DNA from: Haemophilus parahaemolyticus | GTDB lineage: Bacteria; Pseudomonadota; Gammaproteobacteria; Enterobacterales; Pasteurellaceae | Reading direction: 5' to 3' | DNA: 64,000 nucleotides | Assembly: GCF_018373095.1 (NCBI RefSeq) | Contig: NZ_JAHAHT010000001.1 | Location: forward strand, 16,553 to 80,552 | Shown: piece after piece, positions 26,697-38,006 of the stretch | Numbering within the stretch: position 1 is the stretch's first letter | Layout: every line of letters begins with the position of its first letter | Notes under the pieces: model-generated | Databases searched by the model: none | Told to the model about the DNA's origin: nothing | The model's input: only the letters and a program-made list of their open reading frames with translations | Program-made: the position numbers and the translations under genes

Positions 26697-28124
26697 ATGA
26701 AAAATTTCCAAGATAATATAAAAAAACTCGTGCCTGAAATGCGCCGTGTGAGCCAAATTCACTTTATCGGGATTGGCGGTGCGGGGATGAGCGGTATTGC
26801 TGAAGTATTACTGAATGCAGGCTACAAAATCAGCGGTTCAGATATTGCCGATGGTGTGGTTACCAAACGCCTAGCTGCTGCAGGGGCACATATTTTTATT
26901 GGTCACAGTGCGGAAAATATTGCAGGGGCAAGCGTAGTGGTGGCATCCAGTGCGATTAACGAAGAAAACTCTGAAGTAAAAGCAGCAAAAGAAGCACGTA
27001 TTCCTGTGATTCAACGTGCACAAATGTTGGCAGAAATTATGCGTTTCCGCCACGGAATTGCGATTGCGGGCACCCATGGCAAAACCACAACCACTGCAAT
27101 GATCTCAATGATTTACACCGAAGCTGGTTTAGATCCAACCTTCGTAAACGGCGGTTTAGTAAAATCTGCGGGTAAAAATGCTCACTTAGGTGCAAGCCGT
27201 TATTTAGTGGCGGAGGCAGATGAAAGTGATGCGTCATTCTTACATTTACAACCAATGGTTTCTGTTGTCACTAACATTGAGCCAGACCATATGGACACCT
27301 ACGGTGGCGACTTCGAGAAGATGAAAGAGACTTACGTTAAATTCTTGCGTAACTTGCCTTTCTACGGCTTGGCAGTAATGTGTGCTGATGATGCAACAGT
27401 GATGGAAATCGCACCGAAAGTAGGTCGCCAAGTGATTACTTACGGATTTAGTGAAAATGCAGATTACCGTATTGAAGATTACCAACAAACAGGCTTCCAA
27501 GGACACTACACGGTGATTTGCCCGAACGGGGAACGTATTGAGGTGCTGTTAAACGTACCTGGTCGTCATAATGCATTGAATGCGACTGCGGCACTTGCGG
27601 TTGCTAAAGAAGAAGGCATTGCTAATGAGGCAATTTTAGCTGCCCTTGCGGATTTCCAAGGGGCAGGACGCCGCTTTGACCAGCTGGGTTCATTTATTCG
27701 CCCGAATGGTAAAGTGATGTTGGTGGATGATTATGGTCACCATCCAACTGAGGTGGACGTAACAATTAAAGCCGCTCGCCAAGGTTGGGATGGTAAACGC
27801 ATTGTGATGGTATTCCAACCGCACCGTTATTCGCGTACTCGTGATTTGTTTGACGATTTTGTGCAAGTGCTTTCACAAGTAGACGCTTTAGTGATGTTGG
27901 ATGTGTATGCCGCAGGTGAAGCTCCAATTGTTGGGGCGGATAGTAAAGCGTTGTGTCGTTCCATCCGTAACTTGGGTAAGGTTGATCCGATTTTGGTGTC
28001 GGATATCAGCCAGCTAGGTGAAGTTCTCGACCAGATTATTCAAGATGGCGATTTAATTTTGGCACAAGGTGCAGGTAACGTGAGCAAACTGTCGCGTGAT
28101 TTAGCAGAGAGTTGGAAAGCGTAA
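26697..28124 (+). CDS. murC: UDP-MurNAc:L-alanine ligase MurC
   Basis: It adds the first amino acid, L-alanine, to UDP-MurNAc. The 475-residue protein shows [17 protein letters not shown] (22-38), the ATP loop GTHGKTT (125-131), [26 protein letters not shown], and the C-terminal [10 protein letters not shown] and [12 protein letters not shown] motifs. A 114-bp gap with a palindromic repeat follows before ddlB. Confidence 0.97.
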   Translation: MKNFQDNIKKLVPEMRRVSQIHFIGIGGAGMSGIAEVLLNAGYKISGSDIADGVVTKRLAAAGAHIFIGHSAENIAGASVVVASSAINEENSEVKAAKEARIPVIQRAQMLAEIMRFRHGIAIAGTHGKTTTTAMISMIYTEAGLDPTFVNGGLVKSAGKNAHLGASRYLVAEADESDASFLHLQPMVSVVTNIEPDHMDTYGGDFEKMKETYVKFLRNLPFYGLAVMCADDATVMEIAPKVGRQVITYGFSENADYRIEDYQQTGFQGHYTVICPNGERIEVLLNVPGRHNALNATAALAVAKEEGIANEAILAALADFQGAGRRFDQLGSFIRPNGKVMLVDDYGHHPTEVDVTIKAARQGWDGKRIVMVFQPHRYSRTRDLFDDFVQVLSQVDALVMLDVYAAGEAPIVGADSKALCRSIRNLGKVDPILVSDISQLGEVLDQIIQDGDLILAQGAGNVSKLSRDLAESWKA

Positions 28125-28164
28125 GCGGTTGTTTTTACAATATATTTTGCAAATTACATCGCTT

Positions 28165-28220
28165 GTAGGGTGGGTTTTCTTGCCCACCAAATATCATAGA
28201 GGGCAAGAAAGCCCACTTTA
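28165..28220. repeat. Palindromic intergenic repeat between murC and ddlB
   Basis: The segment begins GTAGGGTGGG. Its arms GTGGGTTTTCTTGCCC and GGGCAAGAAAGCCCAC (28201-28216) match over 15 of 16 positions. It is probably a member of the same broad family as the elements at 6104, 14545 and 56513, although its right end is diverged. Confidence 0.5.
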
Positions 28221-28238
28221 TAGAAAATTGAGAATACA

Positions 28239-29150
28239 ATGAGCATTAAAAACGAAAAAATTGCAGTGTTATTTGGTGGCGTTTCAATGGAACGCGAGGT
28301 ATCGTTAAACTCTGGTGCAGCGGTAACCGAAGCCCTTAAAAGCCTTGGCTATAATGTGGAAGGCATTGATACCAAAGAGTTCCCAATTGAAAAATTAAAA
28401 GAAAAAGGGATTCAACGGGTTTTCAACATTTTACACGGCGGCATTGGTGAGAACGGTGTGTTGCAAGGTGCTTTGGAACAGATGGGCATTCCTTACACAG
28501 GCTGTGGCGTGATGGCATCAGCAATTACTTTAGATAAATTCCGCACCAAATTATTGTGGCAAGCTGTTGGTTTACCGACCGCAGAAATGGTGGTGGTAAA
28601 ACGCGGACAAGCGGTCGATTCTGCAGCAATTATTGCAAAATTAGGCTTGCCAGTGTTTGTTAAACCTTCTTGTGAAGGCTCAAGCGTTGGCGTGTTCAAG
28701 GTAAAAACTGAAGCGGAATTACAACCTGCGATTGAAGAGGCGTTAAAATTTGACAGTATTGTGTTAGTTGAAGAATTTTTAGCAGGGGCGGAATATTCTG
28801 TGCCAGTGTTAGATGGCGAAGTATTGCCAGCGGTGCAAGTGATTCCAGAAGGTGAGTTTTATGATTACCACGCCAAATATATTTCAGACAACACCCAATA
28901 TGTGGTGCCTGCATTAAACGATGAACGCCAAGCAGAAGTGGCAAAAATTGTGAAACAAGCCTTTGATGTGGTGGGTTGTCGTGGTTGGAGTCGTATTGAT
29001 GTGATGGAAGATGCAAATGGCAAATTCCGTTTGGTGGAAGTAAATACCTGCCCAGGTATGACAAGCCACAGCATCTTCCCGAAATCGGCAGCAACCGTGG
29101 GTTATAGCTTTGAACGTTTAGTTGAACGCGTATTGGAGTTAAGTGCGTAA
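28239..29150 (+). CDS. ddlB: D-alanine:D-alanine ligase Ddl
   Basis: This ATP-grasp ligase joins two D-alanines for MurF. The 303-residue protein has [17 protein letters not shown] at the start, HGGIGENG, the ATP-grasp core with [15 protein letters not shown], and the metal-binding [16 protein letters not shown] near the C-terminus. It overlaps the next gene, ftsQ, by one base (TAATG). The position murC-ddlB-ftsQ is the standard one, so ddlB is the natural symbol. Confidence 0.96.
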   Translation: MSIKNEKIAVLFGGVSMEREVSLNSGAAVTEALKSLGYNVEGIDTKEFPIEKLKEKGIQRVFNILHGGIGENGVLQGALEQMGIPYTGCGVMASAITLDKFRTKLLWQAVGLPTAEMVVVKRGQAVDSAAIIAKLGLPVFVKPSCEGSSVGVFKVKTEAELQPAIEEALKFDSIVLVEEFLAGAEYSVPVLDGEVLPAVQVIPEGEFYDYHAKYISDNTQYVVPALNDERQAEVAKIVKQAFDVVGCRGWSRIDVMEDANGKFRLVEVNTCPGMTSHSIFPKSAATVGYSFERLVERVLELSA

Positions 29151-29959
29151 TGGCTAAGTTTGCTCGAAAGAGAAAACCCAACTATGCCCATATGGTTAAA
29201 GAGCATGTGGTAGCAAAAATTCATTTATTGCCAATGAAATGGCTAACTTCATTTAAGCCGTTGATTCTGTTATTTTGTTTCATTGTGATATATGCTTTAT
29301 ATGCAAGTTGGTCGACGATATTAGAAAGTTTAGATAGAACACCTATTCGTGCTTATGCATTAACACATAAAACCCAATTTACAACCAATGCAGATATTCG
29401 TGAAGTATTAGCTAAAGAACCTGTGCTTAAAGGCTATTTTTCTCAGGATATTCAAGAAGTTAAAGAGAAATTAAAGCAGCTTTCTTGGGTAAAAGATGTT
29501 GTTGTACGGAAATCTTATCCTGATCGTTTAAGCATTGGTATTGTTGAATATAAACCTGTTGCCGTATGGAATAATGTTCATTATTTGTCTGACCAAGGGG
29601 TTGTGTTTAGTTTGCCAGCAGATCGCTTTGATAAAGCAGATTTACCTGTTATGTTTGGACCTGACGCAGAAAGTAAAGATGTGCTTGAAGCATGGAGTAA
29701 AATCCAAAAAGAACTGACTTCAAGAGATTTATCACTGAAATCACTTGCCGTAGATAATCGCGGCTCTTGGTCGATTACGCTGGCAAATAATATTGAATTA
29801 AAATTAGGGCGCGGTGAATGGATTCCTAAAATTGACCGCTTTATAATGATTTTCCCAGAAATAGAAGTGCCTGAGGGGCAGCGTGTTGCCTATGTTGATT
29901 TACGTTATGAACATGGTGCTGCAGTCGGCTTCTATCCAATACAAAAACCTAAATTATAA
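29150..29959 (+). CDS. ftsQ: Cell division protein FtsQ
   Basis: This bitopic divisome protein bridges early and late division proteins. The 269-residue protein has a basic cytoplasmic tail (residues 1-30), one membrane segment (about 36-54), a POTRA domain (about 65-135, containing LKQLSWVKDVVVRKSYPDRLSIGIVEYKPVA) and the FtsQ beta domain. Start and ddlB stop overlap, indicating translational coupling. It is more AT-rich than ddlB. Confidence 0.95.
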   Translation: MAKFARKRKPNYAHMVKEHVVAKIHLLPMKWLTSFKPLILLFCFIVIYALYASWSTILESLDRTPIRAYALTHKTQFTTNADIREVLAKEPVLKGYFSQDIQEVKEKLKQLSWVKDVVVRKSYPDRLSIGIVEYKPVAVWNNVHYLSDQGVVFSLPADRFDKADLPVMFGPDAESKDVLEAWSKIQKELTSRDLSLKSLAVDNRGSWSITLANNIELKLGRGEWIPKIDRFIMIFPEIEVPEGQRVAYVDLRYEHGAAVGFYPIQKPKL

Positions 29960-29976
29960 ATAAAACGAAAGAGAAA

Positions 29977-31263
29977 ATGAGTGATAATAGAGATGAGCTA
30001 GATACCGTTGTAGGGCTTGATATTGGTACATCTAAGACGGTCGCCGTAATTGGAGAAATCTTACCTGACGGCGTAATTAAAGTATTGGGCACTGGCGTAT
30101 CACCTTCAAAAGGTGTAGATCGTGGTGGTATTATTGATTTAGATGCTGTGGTGCGCTCCATTCGCAATGCTATTGAAGAAGCTGAATCCGTTTCAAATCT
30201 GGATTTCTTCCAAGTAATGCTTGCCATTTCAGGTCCACATATTACGGGTCTAAATGAAGTTGGACAGATTCCTTTAGAAAATATTGTAAGAAAGGAAGAT
30301 GTTGATGATGCAAAATACAATGCCAGTTCCGTGCGTTTACCTGATGGATTAGAAATGTTACATATTATTCCTCAGGAGTTTAAGGTGGATCGCTTACCCT
30401 CAACTAAAAATCCAGTGGGGTTATCTGGTAGCCGATTAACCGCCCACATTCACTTAATTGCGGCTCATCAAGATTGGAAACGCAATTTAGTTAATGCTGT
30501 CGAACGCGATAAAAAATCAGAAGTGGCAGGTGTTGTTTTTTCTGGTTTGGCTTCAGCTTGCTCCGTATTGACGGAAGATGAAAAAGAGTTAGGTGTTTGC
30601 TTAGTTGATATTGGTGCAGGCACGATGGATGTGATGGTGTATACCGATGGTGCGCTACGTTTTAGTAAAGTTTATCCCTTTGGTGGAAACGATGTAACCG
30701 ATTTCCTCGCTCGTACTTTTACAACATCACGTAAAGAAGCAGAAAATATTAAAATTAATTATGGGAGTACCGTTTCACCACCGTCTAATAATCCTGATAA
30801 AAAATTCTCAATTGCAGGATTAGCAGGTGGTGCGCCTCGCATTTATACTAAAGCACATGTTGCAGAAGTAACTGCTAAATGTTATAGCGATTTATTCAAA
30901 GTAATTAATGCCGATTTAATGCAATTACGTCAAGATTTGTATATGCAGGGAATAAAACAGGAATTAATTGCAGGTTTTGTGTTAACTGGTGGTGGTTCAC
31001 AAATAGAAGATATTGTAAAATGTGCAAAAAATGTCTTTGATGCGCATGTGCGTGTAGGGAGTCCATTACATATTACAGGGTTAACTGATTATGTAAACAA
31101 ACCACAATATGCTACGGTTTTAGGGCTTTTGCAATATCATTATCACTATCCAATACAACTTAAAAATACGGCACTAATTAGCAATCAAAATGTTGCGGAT
31201 GTATTTGAAGGCGTGAAGAAAAAAACACGTAAAGCTCTGAATTGGATTAAATCAAATTTTTAA
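29977..31263 (+). CDS. ftsA: Cell division protein FtsA
   Basis: This actin-like ATPase tethers FtsZ to the membrane and signals to the late divisome. The 428-residue protein has the phosphate-1 motif VGLDIGTSKTVAVIGE (9-24), the SHS2/1C domain, the phosphate-2 motif LVDIGAGTMDV, the adenosine motif LTGGGSQI, and a C-terminal amphipathic membrane-targeting tail with basic residues (KKKTRKALNWIKSNF). It lies between ftsQ and ftsZ, 17 bp after ftsQ, in the usual order. Confidence 0.97.
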   Translation: MSDNRDELDTVVGLDIGTSKTVAVIGEILPDGVIKVLGTGVSPSKGVDRGGIIDLDAVVRSIRNAIEEAESVSNLDFFQVMLAISGPHITGLNEVGQIPLENIVRKEDVDDAKYNASSVRLPDGLEMLHIIPQEFKVDRLPSTKNPVGLSGSRLTAHIHLIAAHQDWKRNLVNAVERDKKSEVAGVVFSGLASACSVLTEDEKELGVCLVDIGAGTMDVMVYTDGALRFSKVYPFGGNDVTDFLARTFTTSRKEAENIKINYGSTVSPPSNNPDKKFSIAGLAGGAPRIYTKAHVAEVTAKCYSDLFKVINADLMQLRQDLYMQGIKQELIAGFVLTGGGSQIEDIVKCAKNVFDAHVRVGSPLHITGLTDYVNKPQYATVLGLLQYHYHYPIQLKNTALISNQNVADVFEGVKKKTRKALNWIKSNF

Positions 31264-31305
31264 ATTAATAAGTCGATACAGTACTTATTTTTAGGGAGTA
31301 AAAGA

Positions 31306-32535
31306 ATGTTCGAACCAGTTTTTGAAATGACACCTGATGCGATCATTAAAGTCGTTGGTGTTGGTGGCGGTGGCGGTAATGCTCTTAACCATATGGTAAA
31401 GAGCTGCCAAGAAGATGATATTGGTAGTGTTGAGTTTTTCTCTGTCAATACAGATGCACAAGTTTTACGTTCAAGCTCTGTTCGTAACACTGTTCAAATC
31501 GGGGCGAATATAACCAATGGTTTAGGTGCTGGGGCTGATCCAAACATTGGTTATCAATCTGCTGAAGAAGATCGTGAAGCATTAAGCAACATGATTAATG
31601 GTGCTGATATGGTGTTTATCGCAGCAGGTATGGGTGGTGGCACAGGTACTGGTGCCGCACCTGTGATTGCAGAAATTGCGAAAAGCCAAGAAGCATTGAC
31701 CGTTGCAATTGTGACCAAACCGTTTAACTTTGAAGGTAAAAAACGTGCTCATTTTGCAGAACAAGGTATTAAAGAGTTGTCTAAAAACGTAGACTCTCTC
31801 ATTATTATCCAAAATGAAAAATTACTAAAAGTACTTCCTAAAAATATTAAATTTAAAGAAGCCTACGCTTATGCTGATGATGTATTACGCAATGCCGTAT
31901 TAGGTATCACAGATATGATTACTAAAGAAGGCTTAGTAAACGTAGACTTTGCCGACGTGAAAAAGGTAATGTCTGAAATGGGGCGTGCAATGATGGGAAC
32001 AGGTGTTGCTGAAGGTGAAGGTCGTGCAGAACGTGCAGCAATGGATGCGGTTGCAAGCCCATTATTAGAAGATGTAGATTTATCTGGTGCAAAAGGCGTA
32101 TTAATTAACATCTCTGCAGGTGATGATTTAGAACTGAATGAAGTAGATGCTGTCGTAAAATATGTAACAGAAGCAGCAGATCCTGATGCAACCATCATCT
32201 TTGGTACAACATTCTATCCTGAAATGGAAGGTCAAATCCGTGTAACATTAGTAGCAACAGGTTTAGGTCAGACCGAAGAACTTGCTATGCCGAGAACAGG
32301 TATGTTAGAACAGCCTGCACCTGCTCAACAACCTACTCAAAAACCTGTAGGATATGGCATTCAACAACCTGTTCAGCCTACTCAACCTAATCTTGGTTAT
32401 GGTCATCAACCACAACCAACTGGCTTTAACCAAGCACCACAAAATGCTGGAACAACGCAACAGCCAAGAACAATTGATCCAAACCAAGTGTTCTCACCGA
32501 GCTCTATTCCAGGATTTATGCGAAACGGTCGTTAA
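31306..32535 (+). CDS. ftsZ: Cell division GTPase FtsZ
   Basis: This tubulin homologue polymerises into the Z-ring. The 409-residue protein has [13 protein letters not shown] (18-30), the tubulin signature GGGTGTG (110-116), and the synergy-loop [13 protein letters not shown]. The C-terminal linker (about residues 325-395) is Gln/Pro-rich with three similar GYG-containing units. The terminal FtsA/ZipA-binding peptide is reduced to [10 protein letters not shown], shorter and more basic than the E. coli version. A ribosome site (AGGGAGTAAA) lies before the ATG. Confidence 0.98.
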   Translation: MFEPVFEMTPDAIIKVVGVGGGGGNALNHMVKSCQEDDIGSVEFFSVNTDAQVLRSSSVRNTVQIGANITNGLGAGADPNIGYQSAEEDREALSNMINGADMVFIAAGMGGGTGTGAAPVIAEIAKSQEALTVAIVTKPFNFEGKKRAHFAEQGIKELSKNVDSLIIIQNEKLLKVLPKNIKFKEAYAYADDVLRNAVLGITDMITKEGLVNVDFADVKKVMSEMGRAMMGTGVAEGEGRAERAAMDAVASPLLEDVDLSGAKGVLINISAGDDLELNEVDAVVKYVTEAADPDATIIFGTTFYPEMEGQIRVTLVATGLGQTEELAMPRTGMLEQPAPAQQPTQKPVGYGIQQPVQPTQPNLGYGHQPQPTGFNQAPQNAGTTQQPRTIDPNQVFSPSSIPGFMRNGR

Positions 32536-32561
32536 TTTCGACCGCTTGCGAGGAATAAAAA

Positions 32562-33482
32562 ATGATTAAACAAAGAACCCTAAAACAAGCAACCAAAGTC
32601 ACTGGCATTGGTTTGCACAGCGGTAAAAAAGTGACGCTTACTTTGCGTCCTGCACCTGCCAATACGGGGATTATTTATGCTCGAACCGATTTAGAACCTG
32701 CAGTTTACTTCCCTGCAAGTGCGGAATCGATTCGTGATACACAGCTTTGTACTTGTATGATCAACGATGACGGTGTGCGTATTTCAACCGTTGAACACTT
32801 AAATGCGGCGATGGCAGCATTAGGGTTAGACAACCTTATCGTGGAAGTTGATGCTCCTGAAATTCCAATTATGGATGGCAGTGCAAGTCCGTTTATCTAT
32901 CTCTTCTTAGATGCGGGTATCGAAGAACAAAATGCTCCGAAAAAATTCATCCGCATTAAAGAAACTGTACGTGTGGAAGAGGGTGATAAATGGGCAGAAA
33001 TCAGACCTTATGCAAATGGCTTAAAATTAGATTTCACCATTGATTTCAATCACCCGATGATTAGCAAAGATGTACGCCATTTTACGATGGATCTTTCAGC
33101 CGAAAATTTCATTCAGCAAATTAGCCGTGCAAGAACCTTTACTTTTATGAAAGATGTGGAATATCTCCAATCAATTGGTTTAGCACTAGGCGGTAGCTTA
33201 GATAATGCCATCGTGTTAGATGATTACCGCATTTTGAATGAAGATGGCTTACGCTATAAAGATGAATTAGTAAAACATAAAATGCTCGATTCTATCGGCG
33301 ATCTTTTTATGTGCGGTTACAACATCTTAGGCGATTTCAGAGCGTATAAATCGGGTCACGGTGTGAACAATAAGTTACTCCGTGCCGTGCTTGCGAATGA
33401 AAATGCGTGGGAATTTGTCACTTTCGAGGACAAAGAAACCGTGCCGCAAGGTTATCGCTTAAAAGATTTAGTTTTTATCTAA
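32562..33482 (+). CDS. lpxC: UDP-3-O-acyl-N-acetylglucosamine deacetylase LpxC
   Basis: This zinc enzyme performs the committed step of lipid A synthesis. The 306-residue protein has the zinc ligands His79 ([14 protein letters not shown]), His239 and Asp243 ([12 protein letters not shown]) and the catalytic His266 ([10 protein letters not shown]). It closes the dcw cluster as in other gamma-proteobacteria. Two hairpins follow, so transcription probably ends here. Confidence 0.98.
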   Translation: MIKQRTLKQATKVTGIGLHSGKKVTLTLRPAPANTGIIYARTDLEPAVYFPASAESIRDTQLCTCMINDDGVRISTVEHLNAAMAALGLDNLIVEVDAPEIPIMDGSASPFIYLFLDAGIEEQNAPKKFIRIKETVRVEEGDKWAEIRPYANGLKLDFTIDFNHPMISKDVRHFTMDLSAENFIQQISRARTFTFMKDVEYLQSIGLALGGSLDNAIVLDDYRILNEDGLRYKDELVKHKMLDSIGDLFMCGYNILGDFRAYKSGHGVNNKLLRAVLANENAWEFVTFEDKETVPQGYRLKDLVFI

Positions 33483-33490
33483 TCAATTCT

Positions 33491-33543
33491 ACCCCTCTTT
33501 CCTTGTGAAAGAGGGGTAAGCGGTCGATTTTGACCGCTTTTTT
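33491..33543 (+). terminator. Double hairpin terminator at the end of the dcw cluster
   Basis: The first stem is ACCCCTCTTTC/GAAAGAGGGGT (33491-33501, 33507-33517). The second is AAGCGGTC/GACCGCTT (33518-33525, 33532-33539), an inverted pair of uptake-signal cores, followed by a run of T. Confidence 0.85.
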
Positions 33544-33681
33544 ACAAAGTCACTTTCATTCTCTATTTTCTTCCTTCTCTCTCTTCCTGAAATTACATTA
33601 CGCAATTCCAAACTATCTCTCGTTCCTGAATTACTACCCACCCACATAATAAGGAGTCAATCACACTTGTGCATTTTTAAA

Positions 33682-33710
33682 ATGCAAACGTTTGCGTTAT
33701 CCGTTATAAT
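33682..33710 (+). promoter_or_regulatory. PurR operator and -10 box of purL
   Basis: ATGCAAACGTTTGCGT at 33682-33697 differs from the PurR consensus ACGCAAACGTTTGCGT at one position. A perfect -10 TATAAT lies at 33705-33710, 40 bp before the purL start, so a bound repressor would cover the -35 region. Purine repression of purL is the natural reading. Confidence 0.85.
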
Positions 33711-33749
33711 ACGCCCGATTTTTTACTTTTCTTAATACGGAACTGCAAT

Positions 33750-36700
33750 ATGACTGTAAAAACCTTTCGCGGCTCTCCTGCCCTTTCAGAATTTCGTTTA
33801 ACCCAACTTCAACAAAAATTCCAGCAACATCAGCTGCCTGTCACTTCAGTGTATGCAGAGTATTTGCATTTTGTTGAGCAAAATGCACCGCTTGCAGAAG
33901 GCGAAATTACTAAATTACAAGAATTATTGCACTACGGTCCAACCCTTACAGAACACGATCCCACGGGTTTTTGTTTAATTGTGACCCCTCGTATAGGGAC
34001 GATTTCCTCTTGGTCTTCTAAAGCGACCGATATCGCTCACAACTGCGGTTTGGCAAATGTGAGCCGTATTGAGCGTGGTTTGGCGTACTATTTCAGCTTT
34101 GAACGTGAGTTAACCGAAGCAGAATTGGCAACGCTAAAAGGTTTATTGCACGACCGTATGTTAGAAACGGTGTTAAATAATGAAGAGGAGGCAGGTTCGC
34201 TGTTCACGCAACAAGAGCCAAAACCGTTTACCACTATCGACATTTTAAACGGTGGCCGTCAAGCATTAGAACAAGCAAATATCGAGTTGGGCTTAGCATT
34301 AGCTGATGATGAGATGGATTATTTGGTGGAAAATTTTACGGTGTTAAACCGCAATCCGAACGACATCGAACTCTATATGTTCGCACAGGCAAACTCAGAA
34401 CACTGCCGCCACAAAATCTTCAATGCAGACTGGACAATCGACGGTGAAAAACAAGAAAAATCGTTATTCAAAATGATCAAAAACACCTTTGAACAAACGC
34501 CAGACTACGTTCTTTCTGCGTATAAAGATAACGCTGCGGTAATGGAAGGTTCAACTGTAGGGCGTTGGTTCCCAGATCAAGATGGGCAATATCGTGCACA
34601 TCAAGAAGATGCCCACATATTAATGAAAGTAGAAACCCATAATCACCCAACGGCGATTTCGCCATTCCCTGGTGCGGCAACAGGTTCGGGCGGGGAAATT
34701 CGCGATGAAGGCGCAACAGGGCGTGGTGCAAAACCAAAAGCAGGTTTAACAGGCTTTTCGGTATCTAACCTTGTGATTCCAGACTTCAAACAGCCGTGGG
34801 AAAATGATCTCTCTAAACCAAATCGCATCGCTTCCGCTTTAGATATTATGATCGAAGGTCCATTAGGCGGTGCTGCGTTTAACAACGAATTTGGTCGCCC
34901 TGCGTTGCTTGGTTATTTCCGTACCTATGAAGAAAAAGTAAACAGCTTTGCGGGCGAAGAAGTGCGTGGCTACCACAAGCCAATTATGTTGGCAGGCGGT
35001 ATTGGTAACATTCGTGCCGAACACGTTAAAAAAGGCGAAATTCCAGTAGGTGCAAAACTCGTGGTGCTTGGTGGCCCTGCAATGAACATCGGTTTAGGCG
35101 GTGGTGCGGCTTCTTCAATGGCTTCTGGCAAATCAAAAGAAGATTTAGATTTTGCTTCCGTACAGCGTGAGAATCCAGAGATGGAACGTCGTTGCCAAGA
35201 GGTAATCGACCGTTGCTGGCAGTTAGGCGAAGAAAATCCAATCGCATTCATCCATGATGTGGGTGCGGGCGGTTTATCAAATGCGATGCCTGAACTGGTT
35301 CACGATGGCGATCGCGGTGGTAAGTTCGATTTACGCTCAATCCTGTGCGATGAAAAAGGGATGTCGCCGCTTGAAATTTGGTGTAACGAATCGCAAGAGC
35401 GTTATGTGTTAGCGGTTGCCGCAGATAAATTAGCTCAATTTGAAGAGATCTGCCGCCGTGAGCGTGCACCTTATGCGGTAATTGGGGAGGCGACTGAAGA
35501 GAAACACTTAACCTTACACGACAACCATTTTGACAATAATCCGATTGATTTACCAATGAATGTGTTGCTCGGCAAAACCCCGAAAATGCACCGTGAAGTT
35601 TCGTCAAAAACTGTGGAAAATCAACCGCTTGATCAGCAAGGCATTCAATTAAAAGAAGCACTGCACCGTGTGTTACGCTTACCCGTAGTGGCAGAAAAAA
35701 CCTTCTTAATCACCATCGGTGACAGGTCTGTTACAGGGATGGTAGCACGAGATCAGATGGTCGGTCCGTGGCAAATCCCAGTGTCTGATGTTGCCATAAC
35801 TACCGCTTCATTAGACAGCTATCACGGTGAGGCAATGACGATGGGCGAACGTGCACCTGTTGCTTTATTAGACTTCGGGGCTTCTGCACGTTTAGCAGTG
35901 GCGGAATCTATTACCAATATCGCCGCAACCAACATTGGCGACATCAAACGCATTAAACTTTCTGCGAACTGGATGAGTGCCGCAGGTCATACAGGCGAAG
36001 ATGCAGGCTTATACGAAGCCGTGAAAGCGGTGGGCGAAGAGCTTTGCCCTGCATTAGGCTTAACTATTCCAGTGGGTAAAGACTCCATGTCAATGCGTAC
36101 CACTTGGGAAGAAAATGGCGAGCAAAAAGCGGTGACTGCACCACTTTCATTAGTAATTTCTGCGTTTGCACGCGTGGAAGATGTACGTAAAACTATCACG
36201 CCACAACTTCGCACCGATAAAGGTTTATCTAGCCTCTTATTCATTGACTTGGGCGAAGGTAAAAACCGTTTAGGTGCAACCGCTCTGGCTCAAGTGTATA
36301 AACAATTGGGCGATAAACCAGCGGACGTAGTCAACGTGCAACGCTTAAAAGATTTTTACAACGCAATGCAAGCGTTAGTGGCAGAAGATCAATTGTTGGC
36401 GTATCACGACCGTTCAGATGGCGGTTTAATTACGACATTAGCAGAAATGGCGTTTGCGGGACATTGCGGGGTGGAAGTGGATATTTCAGCTTTGGGCGAT
36501 AACGACTTAGCAGTATTATTCAACGAAGAGTTAGGTGCGGTAATCCAAGTTGCTGATAGCCAATTAGAAAGCGTGCGTGAAGTGTTAAAAGCACATAACT
36601 TGCTTGGCATCACCCACGAACTTGGTGCGGTAACTGCTGATGACCGCTTTGAGATTAGCCGCAGCAGCCGTAAATTACTCAGCGAAAAACGCTCTGAATT

Positions 36701-37646
36701 ACGCGGCATTTGGGCAGAATTAACCCACCAAATGCAACGTTTACGCGATAATCCTGAGTGTGCCGACCAAGAGTTTGAAGCTAAGAAAAACCCAACGGAT
36801 AAAGGTTTATCAGCATTCTTAACTTACGATGTGAACGAAGATATTGCAGCTCCATTTATCAACAAAGGTACGAAACCAACCATTGCGATTCTACGTGAAC
36901 AAGGCGTGAACAGTCATTACGAAATGGCGGCGGCATTCGACCGTGCAGGCTTCAATGCGATTGATGTGCATATGTCTGACTTAATGTCTAGTCGTCGCAA
37001 TCTTGCCGACTTCAACGCATTAGTAGCGTGTGGTGGTTTCTCTTACGGCGACGTATTAGGTGCAGGTGGTGGCTGGGCGAAATCAATTCTCTTCAATCCA
37101 CAACTACGTGACCAATTTAGCCAGTTTTTTGCGAACCCGAATACCCTTACTTTAGGCGTATGTAACGGTTGCCAAATGGTGTCAAACTTAGCGGAAATTA
37201 TCCCTGGCACAGAAAATTGGCCACGTTTCGTTCGCAACAAATCTGAACGTTATGAAGCACGCGTGGGCTTAGTGAAAATCAATGAAGTGGCATCACCTTG
37301 GTTTGCGGGAATGGCAGGTTCGCATATGCCAATCGCGGTTGCACACGGGGAAGGTCAAGTTGAGTTCAAATTCGCTACTCAATTAGCGGGCTTAAAAGCA
37401 CAAGGCTTAATTGCTGCACAATACATCGACAACAACGGCAATCCAACCGAAGTGTATCCAGCTAACCCGAACGGCTCGGTGGAAGGTATTACCGCGATTA
37501 CCAACGTGGACGGTCGCGTTGCCATTATGATGCCACACCCAGAACGTGTATTCCGTGCAGTAAGCAACTCATGGCATCCAGAAGACTGGACAGAAGATGG
37601 TCCGTGGATGAGATTGTTTAGAAATGCGAGAGTGGCGTTGAAGTAA
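33750..37646 (+). CDS. purL: Phosphoribosylformylglycinamidine synthase PurL
   Basis: This large single-chain enzyme makes FGAM from FGAR, ATP and glutamine in purine synthesis. At 1298 residues it matches E. coli PurL (1295). The N-terminal PurS-like domain is followed by a linker, two FGAM synthase halves ([54 protein letters not shown]) and a C-terminal class I glutaminase with the nucleophile in LGVCNGCQM and the MPHPERVFR His/Glu pair. It is a single gene under a PurR-type operator, with a terminator after it. Confidence 0.98.
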   Translation: MTVKTFRGSPALSEFRLTQLQQKFQQHQLPVTSVYAEYLHFVEQNAPLAEGEITKLQELLHYGPTLTEHDPTGFCLIVTPRIGTISSWSSKATDIAHNCGLANVSRIERGLAYYFSFERELTEAELATLKGLLHDRMLETVLNNEEEAGSLFTQQEPKPFTTIDILNGGRQALEQANIELGLALADDEMDYLVENFTVLNRNPNDIELYMFAQANSEHCRHKIFNADWTIDGEKQEKSLFKMIKNTFEQTPDYVLSAYKDNAAVMEGSTVGRWFPDQDGQYRAHQEDAHILMKVETHNHPTAISPFPGAATGSGGEIRDEGATGRGAKPKAGLTGFSVSNLVIPDFKQPWENDLSKPNRIASALDIMIEGPLGGAAFNNEFGRPALLGYFRTYEEKVNSFAGEEVRGYHKPIMLAGGIGNIRAEHVKKGEIPVGAKLVVLGGPAMNIGLGGGAASSMASGKSKEDLDFASVQRENPEMERRCQEVIDRCWQLGEENPIAFIHDVGAGGLSNAMPELVHDGDRGGKFDLRSILCDEKGMSPLEIWCNESQERYVLAVAADKLAQFEEICRRERAPYAVIGEATEEKHLTLHDNHFDNNPIDLPMNVLLGKTPKMHREVSSKTVENQPLDQQGIQLKEALHRVLRLPVVAEKTFLITIGDRSVTGMVARDQMVGPWQIPVSDVAITTASLDSYHGEAMTMGERAPVALLDFGASARLAVAESITNIAATNIGDIKRIKLSANWMSAAGHTGEDAGLYEAVKAVGEELCPALGLTIPVGKDSMSMRTTWEENGEQKAVTAPLSLVISAFARVEDVRKTITPQLRTDKGLSSLLFIDLGEGKNRLGATALAQVYKQLGDKPADVVNVQRLKDFYNAMQALVAEDQLLAYHDRSDGGLITTLAEMAFAGHCGVEVDISALGDNDLAVLFNEELGAVIQVADSQLESVREVLKAHNLLGITHELGAVTADDRFEISRSSRKLLSEKRSELRGIWAELTHQMQRLRDNPECADQEFEAKKNPTDKGLSAFLTYDVNEDIAAPFINKGTKPTIAILREQGVNSHYEMAAAFDRAGFNAIDVHMSDLMSSRRNLADFNALVACGGFSYGDVLGAGGGWAKSILFNPQLRDQFSQFFANPNTLTLGVCNGCQMVSNLAEIIPGTENWPRFVRNKSERYEARVGLVKINEVASPWFAGMAGSHMPIAVAHGEGQVEFKFATQLAGLKAQGLIAAQYIDNNGNPTEVYPANPNGSVEGITAITNVDGRVAIMMPHPERVFRAVSNSWHPEDWTEDGPWMRLFRNARVALK

Positions 37647-37675
37647 TTTAAGTTAAATCACAGTAATTTCTGAGT

Positions 37676-37711
37676 AAAACGGATAATAAGCGATTTTTTT
37701 ATCCGTTTTTT
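37676..37711 (+). terminator. purL terminator
   Basis: An 11-bp stem AAAACGGATAA (37676-37686) / TTATCCGTTTT (37699-37709) is followed by T residues. Confidence 0.85.
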
Positions 37712-37893
37712 ACTAATTTTATGCGTAACATATCGTTACTATCCGCTTCAACGCCAATATTGTTATCGGTTAATTCGTCTGCTGCTATAATTGTTGTCAT
37801 AATGCGGTTTTCGCAGACTACATCTAAGATCTTGCTTAGTTTCTTCGTCGCAGAGGTGCTATCTTGTGCTTTAAAAGTTAAGCCTTGATTCAC
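37699..37893 (-). CDS. Doubtful 64-aa frame, possibly a gene remnant
   Basis: A minus-strand frame with a GTG start encodes about 64 residues ending DSNDMLRIKLVKNG; its stop lies inside the purL terminator. It has no good ribosome site and no recognisable family. The frame stays open about 13 codons upstream of the GTG before an in-frame stop, and codon use looks protein-like, so this may be the tail of a decayed gene. The rest of the 360-bp gap between purL and the metH pseudogene (37647-38006) holds only the terminator. I see no function. Confidence 0.25.
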   Translation of the reverse strand: MNQGLTFKAQDSTSATKKLSKILDVVCENRIMTTIIAADELTDNNIGVEADSNDMLRIKLVKNG

Positions 37894-38006
37894 ATTACTT
37901 GTCTTGCAGTAAAGATGAAGTGTGAAAATTTATTAAGTACGCCATTCTTACCTATGATTATAAACAGTATAGTTGTACTCTTACGAAGAGTTAAAAAAAG
38001 ATTTTT

